DNA of 64,000 nucleotides from Candida dubliniensis CD36 (GCF_000026945.1 NC_012861.1:1116001-1180000), one strand, 5' to 3'; counted from the stretch's first letter, positions 8,923 through 20,923 are shown. Notes: a model not told the origin generated them from the sequence alone. Translations and numbers: made by a program.

Positions 8923-10437
8923 ATGTCTCACTCATCTTTATCTTGGTTAGCCAACTTCAATGTTGAAACTGTCCCATCTAAATATTTGAGAAGATCCTCA
9001 ATCATTGGTACCATTGGTCCAAAAACCAACAACGTGGACGTTTTGGTTAAATTGAGAAAAGCTGGTTTGAACGTTGTCAGAATGAATTTCTCCCATGGTT
9101 CTTATGAATACCATCAATCCGTCATTGACAATGCCAGAAAATCCGAAGAAGTTTACAAAGGCAGACCATTAGCCATTGCTTTAGATACCAAAGGTCCAGA
9201 AATCAGAACTGGTACCACTGTTGGTGACAAAGACTACCCAATTCCACCAAACCACGAAATGATCTTCACCACTGATGATGCTTACAAAACCAAATGTGAC
9301 GACAAGGTCATGTACATTGACTACAAAAACATTACCAAAGTCATTGCTCCAGGTAAAATCATATATGTTGACGATGGTGTTTTGTCATTTGAAGTTGTCT
9401 CCGTTGCTGATAACCAAACTTTGAAAGTCAGATCCCTTAACGCTGGTAAGATTTCTTCTCACAAAGGTGTCAACTTGCCAGGTACTGATGTTGACTTGCC
9501 AGCTTTATCAGAAAAAGATATTTCTGATATTAAATTTGGTGTTAAAAACAGAGTCCACATGATCTTTGCTTCCTTTATCAGAACCGCCAACGATGTTTTG
9601 GAAATCAGAAAAGTTTTGGGTGAAGAAGGTAAAGACATCCAAATTATCTCCAAGATTGAAAACCAACAAGGTGTCAACAACTTTGACGAAATTTTGGAAG
9701 TCACTGATGGTGTTATGGTTGCTAGAGGTGATTTGGGTATTGAAATTCCAGCTCCACAAGTCTTTGTTGTTCAAAAACAATTGATTGCCAAATGTAACTT
9801 GGCCGCCAAACCAGTCATTTGTGCCACCCAAATGTTGGAATCCATGACCTACAACCCAAGACCAACCAGAGCTGAAGTTTCTGATGTCGGTAACGCTATC
9901 TTGGATGGTGCTGACTGTGTTATGTTGTCTGGTGAAACCGCCAAGGGTAACTATCCAGTTGAAGCCGTCTCTATGATGCACAACACCTGTCTTACCGCTG
10001 AAAAGGCCATTGCTTACCCACAATTGTTCAACGAATTGAGATCATTGGCCAAGAAACCAACTGCCACCACTGAAACTTGTGCCGTTGCTGCTGTTTCTGC
10101 TGCTTACGAACAAGATGCTAAAGCTATTGTTGTCTTGTCCACCAGTGGTCTTTCTGCCAGATTGGTCTCCAAATACAAGCCAGATGTTCCAATCTTGATG
10201 GTTACCAGAAACGAAAGAGCTGCCAAATTCTCCCACTTGTACAGAGGTGTCTACCCATTCATTTTCGATAAACCAAGTATCGAAAACTGGCAAGAAGATG
10301 TTGAAAACAGATTGAGATGGGCTGTTTCTGAAGCTGTTGAATTGGGTATCATTTCTAAAGGTGACTCAATTGTTACTGTCCAAGGTTGGACTAGAGGTTC
10401 TGGTCACTCTAACACTGTTAGAATTGTCCAAGCTTAA
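8923..10437 (+). CDS. CDC19: Pyruvate kinase
   Basis: Pyruvate kinase converts phosphoenolpyruvate and ADP to pyruvate and ATP in the last step of cytosolic glycolysis. The 504-residue length equals that of fungal enzymes. Visible family features are [15 protein letters not shown] at the N terminus, the active-site signature IISKIEN near residue 242, [12 protein letters not shown] and CATQMLESM in the catalytic barrel, and a C-terminal allosteric domain ending TVRIVQA. Codon use is extremely biased (GGT, GCC, TTG, AGA), as expected for an abundant protein. COQ5 lies downstream in the same direction, about 330 bp away. Confidence 0.97.
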   Translation: MSHSSLSWLANFNVETVPSKYLRRSSIIGTIGPKTNNVDVLVKLRKAGLNVVRMNFSHGSYEYHQSVIDNARKSEEVYKGRPLAIALDTKGPEIRTGTTVGDKDYPIPPNHEMIFTTDDAYKTKCDDKVMYIDYKNITKVIAPGKIIYVDDGVLSFEVVSVADNQTLKVRSLNAGKISSHKGVNLPGTDVDLPALSEKDISDIKFGVKNRVHMIFASFIRTANDVLEIRKVLGEEGKDIQIISKIENQQGVNNFDEILEVTDGVMVARGDLGIEIPAPQVFVVQKQLIAKCNLAAKPVICATQMLESMTYNPRPTRAEVSDVGNAILDGADCVMLSGETAKGNYPVEAVSMMHNTCLTAEKAIAYPQLFNELRSLAKKPTATTETCAVAAVSAAYEQDAKAIVVLSTSGLSARLVSKYKPDVPILMVTRNERAAKFSHLYRGVYPFIFDKPSIENWQEDVENRLRWAVSEAVELGIISKGDSIVTVQGWTRGSGHSNTVRIVQA

Positions 10438-11692
<1,255 letters not shown>

Positions 11693-11849
11693 AATAATTT
11701 CAAACCAATCAAAGAAGAAAACCCCAACGTAGAATTAGTTCATGTACATAAATATATCTATGATATGTATTAATATAACAAATAAATACAAACTAACCAG
11801 TCTATACAGATTATTTTTTTTTTTTTTTTTATTCGAAGAATGACTTCGT

Positions 11850-12104
11850 TTATCCTCGTTTTGTCTCTAAAACCTTTGCATCAATTTCACCTAATGACCT
11901 CTGTTTCAATTTCAACTGGAGCAATTTAAATTTGGGACAACATACACTTGTTGCTTCGGGACCTTCACACTCATAGAATTCTTTGCAGCATTTATATAAA
12001 TCATCAATATACTTAGTGCACTTGGATTCATTATACCCATTTTTCTGTAAACAATTCTGAATAGCACATGCCTGGGGTTTGCATGTTTCGTTCACTTCAG
12101 ACAT
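11850..12104 (-). CDS. CMC4: Intermembrane-space cysteine-motif protein Cmc4
   Basis: This is a small (84 residues) twin-cysteine protein of the mitochondrial intermembrane space, a family imported by the Mia40 relay. Cysteines at 8, 13, 18, 29, 39, 40, 46, 55 and 56 and the block QACAIQNCLQKNGY...LYKCCKEFYE match yeast Cmc4; C29 and C39 form a CX9C spacing. The molecular role of Cmc4 is poorly known. Its start is 168 bp from that of the divergent gene at 12273. Confidence 0.85.
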   Translation of the reverse strand: MSEVNETCKPQACAIQNCLQKNGYNESKCTKYIDDLYKCCKEFYECEGPEATSVCCPKFKLLQLKLKQRSLGEIDAKVLETKRG

Positions 12105-12272
12105 TCTACGTTTGTATCGGGGTTGTAAAAAAAAAAAAAAGGAACAAAGATTGAAAAAAAAAAAAAATTAAAACTAAAACAAAACATTTAGAGAAGAGGA
12201 TACAAGATAAATCTATACAAGAAGTATCATTAGGATAACTCCACCTACATTTCTCAGCAACCTTAGTTAAAA

Positions 12273-12716
12273 ATGTCTGAAGATAGAAAAGCAAGATTGG
12301 CTGAATTGAGAAAGAACAGAGCCAACAATCGAGGATCACTGATAAAAACATCTCCACAATCTGAAGAAGAACCTCAAGATCTTTCACTAACAAAGACACT
12401 GTCTGTGGCTGCTCATGAAAATTTACAAGAAGCTACTGAAGATAAAGAAGAAGCAGCATCTTTGTTGCCACCAACCTTGCAACTAACAAATGGAGAGACT
12501 GTAGAAGTTGTTTCACAAAGAATCTATAATGAAATACTAAATAGAGTCCACAACGAAACAATATCAGAGTTTTTTGAACAGGACAAATCAACGAAACCTA
12601 AAGTATCCTATACCAAGGATATGAAAGAGGACTTGCGAAGCTATTATCACAAGGCTGAAATAAGGACAAATAGAGCTATTAATAAAATAATACTGGACAA
12701 ACTAATGCACGAGTAA
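12273..12716 (+). CDS. Probable Cwf18/CCDC12-family spliceosome-associated protein
   Basis: The product has 147 residues. The basic N terminus RKARLAELRKNRA and the C-terminal block KDMKEDLRSYYHKAEIRTNR followed by AINKIILDKL resemble the two conserved ends of the Cwf18/CCDC12 family, which is found in activated spliceosomes. The middle is acidic and low in complexity. The family call is from memory of those motifs and is moderate; otherwise it would be an uncharacterised small coiled-coil protein. It shares a compact divergent promoter with CMC4, and ATP4 follows on the same strand. Confidence 0.55.
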   Translation: MSEDRKARLAELRKNRANNRGSLIKTSPQSEEEPQDLSLTKTLSVAAHENLQEATEDKEEAASLLPPTLQLTNGETVEVVSQRIYNEILNRVHNETISEFFEQDKSTKPKVSYTKDMKEDLRSYYHKAEIRTNRAINKIILDKLMHE

Positions 12717-12939
12717 CTGGTTTTAGTTATACTGATTAAATGTGTAGTTAATTACTTAATTAGGAAATCTAGTATCTTCCAATCATATTTGTTTCTCGCT
12801 TTTCTCGTTCTTGCCTGTCCGAACAACCAAAAAATCAAAATTGTAAAAGTGAAAGTGAAAGGAAAGGAGAAAAAAAAAGAAAAAACTACATAGTGTTGAA
12901 AACTTTTCATATCACGTCAACGTAATAACTATTCCCACA

Positions 12940-13641
12940 ATGTCCATGATCAACAGAATTGCATTGAGAAGTGCTCGCCCAGCCATGGGAATGGCTTTCC
13001 GTCCAACTCCAATGGGTTTGAGATACTTGTCTGCCCCAGCTGACCCCAAACAAAAGGCCAATTCAATCATTGATGCATTACCAGGTAACAACTTATTGTC
13101 TAAGACTGGTATTTTGGCCACTTCAGCAGCAGCTGCCATCTACGGTATTTCCAATGGAGTGTTTATTATACACGATGAAACCATTTTGCTTGTTACTTTT
13201 GCAAGTTTCACAGCTTTGGTCGCCAAATTCGTTGCTCCTTTATACACTGAATGGGCTGATGGTGAAATCAAAAAAGTCAACGATATATTGAATCAATCAA
13301 GAACCAACCATATCGAAGCCGTTAACAAGAGAATTGAAACTGTTTCAGAATTGAAAAATGTTGTTTCAACCACTGAAGATTTATTTGCTTTATCTAAAGA
13401 AACCGCTCAATTCGAAGCTGATTCATTCGAATTAAAACAAAAATTGGCAGTTTCCCACGAAGCCAAGTCTGTTTTGGACTCTTGGGTTAGATTTGAACAA
13501 CAACAAAGACAATTGGAACAAGAACAATTGGCCAAAGAAGTCATCGATAAAGTTAACAAAGAAATTGCCAATCCAAAATTCCAAGATAAAGTATTGGCTG
13601 AATCTCTTAACGAAATCGAAAAGTTGTTTGCTAAAAACTAG
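12940..13641 (+). CDS. ATP4: Mitochondrial F1Fo ATP synthase subunit b
   Basis: Subunit b is the peripheral stalk of the ATP synthase; it links the membrane Fo part to the F1 head. The 233-residue product has a mitochondrial presequence (MSMINRIALRSARPAMGMAF), the family block KANSIIDALPGNNLLSKTG, two hydrophobic stretches (about 45-90) and a long helical region ending near IEKLFAKN. The motif HEAKSVLDSWVRFEQQQRQL matches yeast Atp4. Codon bias is high. The gene is convergent with MSI1, 109 bp apart. Confidence 0.95.
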   Translation: MSMINRIALRSARPAMGMAFRPTPMGLRYLSAPADPKQKANSIIDALPGNNLLSKTGILATSAAAAIYGISNGVFIIHDETILLVTFASFTALVAKFVAPLYTEWADGEIKKVNDILNQSRTNHIEAVNKRIETVSELKNVVSTTEDLFALSKETAQFEADSFELKQKLAVSHEAKSVLDSWVRFEQQQRQLEQEQLAKEVIDKVNKEIANPKFQDKVLAESLNEIEKLFAKN

Positions 13642-13750
13642 ATAGATCTTTTATATATAACGAACAAAAAGGTTTGATGCCTAAAAGAGTGTTGCACAAT
13701 ATATATTTTATTATACTATTTATCATTATCTACTAGTAGTACTTGGGTAG

Positions 13751-15049
13751 CTATTTGAATTTGTCTGTAACAGAATGCGTTGGTTTCCAGACATGTAAAG
13801 AATTATCGTCTGCAACACTAGCAACCATCCAGTGATCCGCATGTGACCAATCAAAATCATTAACCCCTAGCATATGACCCAAATGAGTGAATATGGTTGA
13901 ATCATTGTTTATATCATGTAACTTAACCAGATGGTCTGTAGATGAAGACCCTAGAATATTGTGGCATTTAGGATTCCATTTCAATTGGGTAATTGAATCA
14001 GAATGACGATGTAATTCACTAAGCGAATTGTCAAAATTCCTAATGTCCCACACCTTAATTACTCCAGTGCTGTCTCCTGTAGCTAAACCAGTCGCATACC
14101 CAGGATTACAAGCAACACTATTGACACTATTTCCAATACTTTTATTTTGAACAACAGAATTTTCACTTCTAGTATCGTAAATTTTTAAACACCCGTTATC
14201 ATCAGCAGTGCAAAATAACGAGTCGTGGGTTGGAAACCACTCAATATCATTTACCCCAATGGCATTATTTTCCCAATATTGGCGTTCGTTCAAAGTCTCA
14301 GAATCATATTTCTTCAAATCGTACAAGTTAATGACTCCATTCATATCAGCACTCAACAAAAGCCCTTCGCTGTTTCTGTTCCAATCAATGGCAAATATGT
14401 CTGCTGTGGATGGAATATGCTTATTGACTAGTCTTATTTGCACTTTGCTCAATTCTGTATCATCTAGTATAGTATTTTTAAAGCTCTTGTGTCTGGTCCT
14501 CTCATATATTACCAAATCTCCTAGGTTGTTGGCACTCGCAAGAATATTAGGCTTTTGAGGCATATATCTGACTTTGTTCACATCTCCTAAATGGTTGATC
14601 TTTTGCAAAGTTTTGGTTTTGTTTAGTGTTGGAGTGGCCAATTCAAACTCTTCTCGTTCTGGATTAAAATCAAGCTTATTTATCTTTATATTTTGATTAA
14701 GGTTTTTAAAACTGGGTATTTGTAAGATAGATATATGATCAATTGCTTGACCCAAAGTAAATGTACCAAGGAGTATTCTTTGGGCTATGATTTGTTCCTC
14801 GTTCTTATTTTCATCCAAATCGTTTAAATGTGTTATATCAGGGAAAAATTGAACTGATAAAGATGGCCAAAGCAAAGAGTTTGTAACTAAGTAATCGTAT
14901 AGTAAAGGTGCATTCTTCTTCCACACGCGATAGTTCTGTTGAGTTTTCTCATCAATAGCAAATTCTTCGACTAATGTATCTTCGTGATTGTTTTCCAATT
15001 CATTTCTTTTGTCAGATTCGTCATTCGTTAAATCTATAGCAATCGACAT
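13751..15049 (-). CDS. MSI1: WD40 histone chaperone subunit Msi1 (CAF-1 small subunit / RbAp48 family)
   Basis: This is an RbAp46/48-family WD40 protein of 432 residues. It has the family N-terminal helix YRVWKKNAPLLYDYLVTNSL followed by LWPSLSVQFFPD, and seven-blade propeller motifs (IDWNRN..LLSADMNGVINLYD, IEWFPTHDSLFCTADDNGCL, TGVIKVWDIRN, WNPKCHNILGSSSTD). The C-terminal block GHMLGVNDFDW and HVWKPTHS resembles yeast Msi1/Cac3, the small subunit of chromatin assembly factor 1, more than Hat2, but the two paralogues are close and Hat2 is the main alternative. The gene is divergent from EFM4. Confidence 0.8.
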   Translation of the reverse strand: MSIAIDLTNDESDKRNELENNHEDTLVEEFAIDEKTQQNYRVWKKNAPLLYDYLVTNSLLWPSLSVQFFPDITHLNDLDENKNEEQIIAQRILLGTFTLGQAIDHISILQIPSFKNLNQNIKINKLDFNPEREEFELATPTLNKTKTLQKINHLGDVNKVRYMPQKPNILASANNLGDLVIYERTRHKSFKNTILDDTELSKVQIRLVNKHIPSTADIFAIDWNRNSEGLLLSADMNGVINLYDLKKYDSETLNERQYWENNAIGVNDIEWFPTHDSLFCTADDNGCLKIYDTRSENSVVQNKSIGNSVNSVACNPGYATGLATGDSTGVIKVWDIRNFDNSLSELHRHSDSITQLKWNPKCHNILGSSSTDHLVKLHDINNDSTIFTHLGHMLGVNDFDWSHADHWMVASVADDNSLHVWKPTHSVTDKFK

Positions 15050-15480
15050 TGGTTCATATGATATCTTGTTGATGTCAAAACTTGATTAAAAAATTCAAGA
15101 CGCGGTATTGAGTTTTTATTTTTATTTTTTGCTTCGCTAATTATTGTTGATTTCTCAACAGTGCACGACAGAAATGCTTGGTTCATCTCAAACTCACAGA
15201 TTTAAGTGAATCATTTAACATCAATTACCGTGTTTAAGATGCTACTACTGGTTAATTGAAGGATTATCCATTATTTCTAGTTTTCTGGATAATTATAAAC
15301 AAAACCATACACAATTCAAGAACATTGAAGGCTGGTATCAATTTTGGTGGACATCCATTTTTTTGGTAGCGGCATTCGGAATATTTTTCCGGAGTGATTA
15401 GCCATTTCGAAAAAAAAAAAAAAGTCAAAAAACTAATCTAACATTACAATTCGTCTTGAACTTTGTCTTGCCTTACCAAT
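15050..15480. other. MSI1-EFM4 divergent promoter region
   Basis: There is no gene. The region holds two promoters back to back, with a poly-A run at 15411-15423 and no element I can name. Confidence 0.5.
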
Positions 15481-16280
15481 ATGACTGAAGAAATAAGATT
15501 AAACTCATCTAAATTAGGAAGTCAAGAATAGTAAGTGCATATCTACCAATACAGTTTGTGAAACTTGTTACTAACAAGAAATCTTAAAGTTGGAATAATT
15601 TCTACAAAAAAGAACAAGAGAATTTCAATGAAAATGATGAAGACACAGGAGAATGCTGGTTTGACGACTCCGACGCTGAATCCAAAATGATTCAATTTAT
15701 AATCGATAAGCTAAATGATGAAGAGTTGCCTGAAGAAATAAGTTCTCAATCAGTTATCAGATTTTTAGATTTGGGTACAGGGAATGGCCATTTACTATTT
15801 CAACTTCTGGAAGACATAAATGAAGAAAATGAAGGCGATAAAACCTTTGAATATATAGGGATTGATTATTCACCGGATTCCGTAGAATTTGCTAAAGGAG
15901 TTGCTAAAAGAAAGCATTCTGAGTTAAAAGTCAATTTTGATCAAGTTGACTTGTTGCAAGTGAATTGTTCATTTTTGCAAAACAAATTTGACATATTGCT
16001 AGATAAAGGTACTCTAGATGCCATTGCCCTTAATCAAGACCCGTTGGCTGACTTCAATGGAAAGATAGGGATGGATGTCTACGCTTCTCAAGTTGAAAAG
16101 ATGATGGTAAAAGGATCTATTCTATTGATAACGTCATGTAATTTTACAAAAGACGAACTTATTAAAATTATTACAAAAGATACAAAATTGGAAGTCTGGG
16201 ATGAGATAAATTATCCAAGTTTCCAATTTGGTGGTGTCAAGGGCTCTACAGTTGTGAGCATTGCATTTGTTAGAAACTAA
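15481..16280 (+). CDS. EFM4: Elongation factor 1A lysine methyltransferase Efm4 (See1), two exons
   Basis: Efm4 is a seven-beta-strand methyltransferase that methylates translation elongation factor eEF1A on lysine. The coding sequence is 15481-15530 joined to 15590-16280 (246 residues). The 59-nt intron has donor GTAAGT at 15531, branch TACTAAC at 15569-15575 and acceptor ending at 15589. Splicing restores KLGSQEYWNNFYKKEQENF, the conserved start of yeast See1/Efm4, which the unspliced frame lacks. The SAM motif FLDLGTGNGHLLF lies near residues 72-84; DKGTLDAIAL and the C-terminal block FQFGGVKGSTVVSIAFV also match the family. Confidence 0.92.
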
Positions 16281-16360
16281 TGATTAATATACATCTTTCT
16301 TTTTTCCAGATTCATGTAAGTTCAAAACAAATATCAAGCAAAAATGGGGAGGAAATAGCT

Positions 16361-17494
16361 CTATTCTTTGATTTGCTCCTTTAAAGCATCAATTTTATCT
16401 ACTAATTCATTGCGCAAGCTCTCTGAACCAAATTTTAGTAAGTATTGGATTGGAGTACCTTCAGAATTGACCGAGTTCAAACGGAGAAATTTACCTGGAG
16501 TTAAGCTTGCTTCCAATCCTTTCAAGATCTCAGTGTCTGCAGTTATTTTATAATTTAACACTACTCTCAACAACCCTTGTGACCTCATGACTAGTCTAAT
16601 TTGTCTTTTATCTGCTTTGGATTGATCTAGATGCAATGGACCCACACCTCTCTCTTTCCAACCCTCGTTAATTTTCGATAAATTCAACTCAAATATCTTA
16701 GCTGTACAGTTAAAATGTGATATTTCATCTTCCTCACCAGTTGTTTGTTCCACTGGTGCCAAATCAACTTGTTTGAACTCTTGTGGTATCGATGGATTGT
16801 TATTGTTATTGCTGTCTTTATTGTTGTTATCAGTAGATGATTGTTTGTCATCTTCTTTGTCAAGGAATGACTTTTTCTTAATCGAATCTTGAAACGCGTT
16901 GGAAAATCGAGTGTTGGCGCCGAATGTGGATCCAAAAGTAGCTGGTGTAGATGTTGTTGGTTTTGCTAACGTGGCTGATGTTGTTGTAGTTGATTTTGCT
17001 GGTTCCGGTGTTGAACTAGCACTTGATGTGTTCATGTTTCCAAACGATGTAGTGGCGCCAAATACTGGTTTAGGACTGCTGGGAACAGTAGTTGCATCAT
17101 TGAACGAGTTTAATGGTGTGATCTTTCCTGGGGAAAAGCTGAAAGAACTAGATCCAAAAGTTGCTTGTCTTTTAGGGAGTGGTGGTGGTTCTTTGTTTAA
17201 TATCCTTCTTTCTTGCTGTTTAGTGTCTATATTTACTGTGTTTTTCTTCTCTGTTTCTTTTTCTTGTTGTTGTTGTAGTTGTTGTTGTTCTTTCTCTTTT
17301 TCATTTGAAAACTCCTCCTCTAATTTCAGGATTCTTGTTTCCAACTTCACAATTCGGTCCTCAAATTTTTTTGTAATTTCCTTCACAATGGATTGTCGTA
17401 AATCATCATGAGCAATCGACTTTGTTCTTTTCAATTGAACTGAGGACAGTTCCTCTGAATCGATTTTTCTTTTACTTGGACTCTCGTCTGGCAT
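16361..17494 (-). CDS. YRB2: Ran-binding nucleoporin-like protein, probable Yrb2
   Basis: The 377-residue protein has a basic N-terminal nuclear-localisation-like stretch (SPSKRKIDSE...LKRTKS), a coiled coil (about 40-75), scattered FG motifs (FGSSSFSF, FGATTSFG, FGSTFG) and a C-terminal Ran-binding domain (about 250-377) with EGWKERGVGPLHLD and VMRSQGLLRVVLNYKI. Size and arrangement fit Yrb2/RanBP3, a cofactor of Crm1-dependent export, better than Nup2, which is about twice as long. The gene is convergent with EFM4 (80 bp apart). Confidence 0.78.
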   Translation of the reverse strand: MPDESPSKRKIDSEELSSVQLKRTKSIAHDDLRQSIVKEITKKFEDRIVKLETRILKLEEEFSNEKEKEQQQLQQQQEKETEKKNTVNIDTKQQERRILNKEPPPLPKRQATFGSSSFSFSPGKITPLNSFNDATTVPSSPKPVFGATTSFGNMNTSSASSTPEPAKSTTTTSATLAKPTTSTPATFGSTFGANTRFSNAFQDSIKKKSFLDKEDDKQSSTDNNNKDSNNNNNPSIPQEFKQVDLAPVEQTTGEEDEISHFNCTAKIFELNLSKINEGWKERGVGPLHLDQSKADKRQIRLVMRSQGLLRVVLNYKITADTEILKGLEASLTPGKFLRLNSVNSEGTPIQYLLKFGSESLRNELVDKIDALKEQIKE

Positions 17495-17782
17495 TGGATT
17501 GGGTGGTTGTTTATATTTAATTCCGTTTCTAAATGTCTAAGTTGAATAGCACCAAAAACAAATAAATAGAAAAGTCCAGGAGGTTAAATGAAATAGAGAT
17601 GGGAAAGAAAGGGAGAGAAAAAAAAAATAATAAGCTGTCAACGAACAACGAAAAAAGAGTTTCTTAAGCAACTGAATCACTCAAATATTTTCCGCGTTGA
17701 GAGATTGGTGGTTGCGACACTAACTTTTTGTTTTTAATTAAATACAAAACCTACTTAATGAAAGCAACAACTATCATCATTA

Positions 17783-18907
17783 TCAATCTCTTCTCCTTAT
17801 ATTCCTAATTGATCTATCATCACTTGCAGGTTTGTAGCTGTAGGTCTTTTCCATAGATGGATCATCCCCAATAGACGAGTACTTTGCATACTTGTCTTTT
17901 ATTGATGTTGCTGGAGCTCTCACATCCAGTGCAGTTCTTGGTCCAGAAGAGTAACGCTGTGGAAATTGCGGCTGATAGGAACTTGGATAAGTATTGTATT
18001 GAGGTTGCTGTTGCTGTTGCTGTTGCTGTTGATATTGAAATTGTTGTTGTTGGTCATGTTGCGGTGGTGGTGCAGTGTTAAAAGCTGGATTATTGGCAAT
18101 GATAGTTCTTCTTGCAGTAGCAGCTACAGATTGTACTTTCCCCTCTTTAACATAACCTCTTCCACCTTCTCCTCCACCTAGTCTGCGTGGTCGCCAATTT
18201 TTCAATACTCTGCTTCTTTCAATATCAACGAGAATTGGTCGGTTCCCCAACTTTAATCCAGTTCGACTTAGATCATTAACACAAGCTACGGCATCGGGAT
18301 TTCTTTCATATACCACAAATCCATACCCTCGTGACTTACCTTGTTTATCTCTTATTATTTTTATAGATTCAATCATTCCATATCTAGCAAATGCACGAGA
18401 TATATCCAATTCAGTTAAATTGTAATCCAATCGAGCAATGAAAACTGTTCTAAACGGATCTTTCATAAATTCACGTTCTTGTTTTGCAAAAAGTGTCGGG
18501 TTATTCCATTCTTCTAATTGTCGCTCATGATCTTTGTCCTTGGCTAAACGTTTCAAATTTGCTTCGTGCTGTTTTTGCTTGTGTTTCACGATTTTTGAAA
18601 TCTTCTTCGGCACCGCCAGAGCTTTTGATTCACGTTCCGGTAGTTCTTGAGATATGTATTTTTCAATTTCATGTTTAAGTGATGATATCGGAGATATGGG
18701 TTTCGTCGATCGTTTCTCTGGTGGGTAATCTATTGGTGATATATATGGAAATGGTGGTTTCGGTTGAAACAATTTCTGTATATTCGGTGGGTATTTTTCA
18801 GTGTTATCATTCTAAATACAAAACATAAGCAGACGAAATCGTTAGTATTGTAAAGACAAAAAAAAAAAAACCAAATAGATGTTATTCTAAATATATTCAC
18901 TTACCAT
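17783..18907 (-). CDS. SNP1: U1 snRNP 70K protein Snp1, with intron directly after the start codon
   Basis: Snp1 is the U1-70K homologue, which binds stem-loop I of U1 snRNA in 5' splice site recognition. The coding sequence is the start codon 18907-18905, an intron 18904-18812 (GTAAGT donor, TACTAAC branch, TATTTAG acceptor), then exon 18811-17783; 343 residues. Splicing gives MNDNTEKYPPNIQKLFQPKP, matching the yeast Snp1 N terminus, which the unspliced ATG at 18772 would lose. The RRM has RNP2 VFIARL and RNP1 SRGYGFVVY; RRLGGGEGGRGY is the U1-70K hallmark. The C terminus is Q- and P-rich (Q tract near residue 260). Confidence 0.92.
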
Positions 18908-19145
18908 TTCATATTACTTGAGAATGTCGAGTACGGTGTGGTCTGATTAAGTGGTCTTCTCAATGAAAAAACTTTTGTTACTTTCGTATAATATTCAAAA
19001 TTTTGCTTGCGTAGTAATACTCAAAGGAAAAAGGGAAAAAAAGAACACACACACACACACAATTCACAGTCACTCCACACTTTTTTTTATTAATATCAAT
19101 TCATACTTAACAACCTGTTATTTACTTCATAAGTGTTTAGTTGCA

Positions 19146-19535
19146 ATGTTTGGATCAAAAGATAAAGAACCTACTGAGATTTTCAAAAACAATGAGAAAT
19201 TGAGCATTCAAGACCTTCCTATTTTCACACGTTCCCAATTAGCCCAATATAATGGAACCGATAAACCAGAATTGTATGTTGGTATAAGAGGATATATTTA
19301 TGATGTTACCCCTAATTCCAATAGTTATGGTCCCGGCAAGGCTTATCATAAATTGGTTGGAAAAGATGTGAGCAGATTGTTAGGGTTAAATAAGTTAAAA
19401 TTATCAGAGGATAGTAATGAAGATACTTGGTACACTGATGATTTAGATGAAAAGCAACAAGGAATAATTGATGATTGGGTCAAGTTTTTTAAAATGAGAT
19501 ACAACATTGTCGGTGTTATTGTTGATCATAATTGA
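19146..19535 (+). CDS. DAP1: Heme-binding sterol regulator Dap1 (MAPR family)
   Basis: Dap1 is a cytochrome-b5-like heme protein that supports Erg11 (lanosterol demethylase), sterol synthesis and resistance to DNA-damaging agents in yeast. The 129-residue product has the MAPR core: FTRSQLAQYNGTDKPELYVG, RGYIYDVTPNSNSYGPGKAY (Tyr ligand region) and GKDVSRLLGL. The frame is open further upstream, but the sequence before 19146 is low-complexity promoter shared with SNP1, so this ATG is taken. Yeast Dap1 is slightly longer; no N-terminal membrane segment is evident from this start. Confidence 0.9.
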   Translation: MFGSKDKEPTEIFKNNEKLSIQDLPIFTRSQLAQYNGTDKPELYVGIRGYIYDVTPNSNSYGPGKAYHKLVGKDVSRLLGLNKLKLSEDSNEDTWYTDDLDEKQQGIIDDWVKFFKMRYNIVGVIVDHN

Positions 19536-19874
19536 TCAAGAGTGAAGTTTAGCTGTTTTGAGTTTGTGTTTAATATTTTGTATTTTTTTTTTTTAATAGG
19601 CGCTATATGATAGTTTGAATACATGGAGTTTAATAATAGTGATTCAGTGTTCTAAATCAAGGTTTCAACCTGTTTAGAGTTGGAAATAACAGTATTGGTA
19701 ATATCATGTAGGCACCCATTTTGGCACTGTACAAAAAAAGTTGTGGATACGCTCTCCACTAAAAAAAAACAACAACAGACCGATTCGTATTGAACTTCTG
19801 AGAGATTCTTCTGTTCTGCTTCTATTGCGTAACCTGATTGGAGAAGTTTATTTATATATCATTACTATCAAACC
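19536..19874. other. DAP1-reductase intergenic region
   Basis: 3' UTR of DAP1 and promoter of the reductase gene. No other feature was seen. Confidence 0.5.
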
Positions 19875-20891
19875 ATGTCTGCTTCAAAATCTACTACAAC
19901 TGTTTTTGTTTCTGGGGCTTCTGGTTTTATTGCGCAAAATGTTATCAAGCAATTGTTGGCTAATGGATACAAAGTCATTGGATCAGTAAGATCTGAATCG
20001 AAAGGCAAAGAATTAACAGATATTATACAATCAAAGGACTTTGAATTTGCTGTTATCCCTGATATTAGTGCTGTTGGAGCATTCGATGACGTCTTGAAAT
20101 TGAATTCACAAATATCGGTGTTTATTCATACAGCTTCTCCCGTCACCTATTCAGCAAAAGATGTTCAAAATGAACTCATCAAACCTGCTGTGGAAGGAAC
20201 AAGGAATGCCTTGAATGCAATTAAGTTATATGGGCCTCAAATTAAGCGAGTGGTTGTGACATCTTCGTTTACAGCCATTGCACTGGGGAAGAATTTTGAT
20301 CATAATAAGTATTACACAGAAAACGATTGGAATCCAGTTACATTAGAACAGGCATTATCTGATCCTGAAGCAGCATATTCTTATGCCAAAAAAATGGCAG
20401 AAAAGACCGTTTGGGATTTTGTTGAAACTGAATCACCAACTTTTAAAGTAAGTGTTGTCAATCCAACAGTTGTTTTTGGACCACAGGCTTTTGGGGTCAA
20501 GGATAAATCGAAATTGAATTTACTGATTGAAATGATTGATGATATTCTTACTTTGAAACCGAACGACGAGATCCCACCTTATGCCAGTCGATGCATTGAT
20601 GTTAGAGACGTTGCTAAAGCTCATTTAGTTGCATTTGAAAAAGAGGAAGCAATCAATCAAAGGTTGGTGTTAATAAATCAGCCGTTTAGTAATGATTTGC
20701 TTGCATATATCGTTAAGAAGAATTTCCCTAGTCTCAATATTCCCGAAGGTAATTTGGAAAGAAGTCAAGAATGTATACAAAAATCTTGTATCAAAACAGA
20801 TTTGACAAAAACTCAAGAAATTCTTGGATTTGACTATATACCAGTGGAGAAAACTATCCTTGATACTATTCAACAGCTCTATGACGCTTGA
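19875..20891 (+). CDS. GRE2-type NADPH-dependent methylglyoxal/aldehyde reductase
   Basis: This is an extended short-chain dehydrogenase of the Gre2/dihydroflavonol reductase group (338 residues). It shows the nucleotide-binding motif VSGASGFIAQNVI (about 11-23), the catalytic serine region VVTSSFTAI and a YxxxK catalytic pair in AYSYAKKMAEK. NPTVVFGPQ and DVRDVAKAH are also typical. Gre2 reduces methylglyoxal and isovaleraldehyde; the substrate here is inferred. C. albicans has several paralogues, so no symbol is given. The gene is convergent with the MDR reductase at 21033. Confidence 0.88.
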   Translation: MSASKSTTTVFVSGASGFIAQNVIKQLLANGYKVIGSVRSESKGKELTDIIQSKDFEFAVIPDISAVGAFDDVLKLNSQISVFIHTASPVTYSAKDVQNELIKPAVEGTRNALNAIKLYGPQIKRVVVTSSFTAIALGKNFDHNKYYTENDWNPVTLEQALSDPEAAYSYAKKMAEKTVWDFVETESPTFKVSVVNPTVVFGPQAFGVKDKSKLNLLIEMIDDILTLKPNDEIPPYASRCIDVRDVAKAHLVAFEKEEAINQRLVLINQPFSNDLLAYIVKKNFPSLNIPEGNLERSQECIQKSCIKTDLTKTQEILGFDYIPVEKTILDTIQQLYDA

Positions 20892-20923
20892 AATATTCTG
20901 CTAAAAGCTGAAAATTATCAAAT

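Noticed and set aside
18951..19145. N-terminal extension of DAP1 from an upstream in-frame start
   Set aside because: The sequence is promoter-like (AC repeats, poly-A) and absent from the family; ATG 19146 begins the conserved protein.
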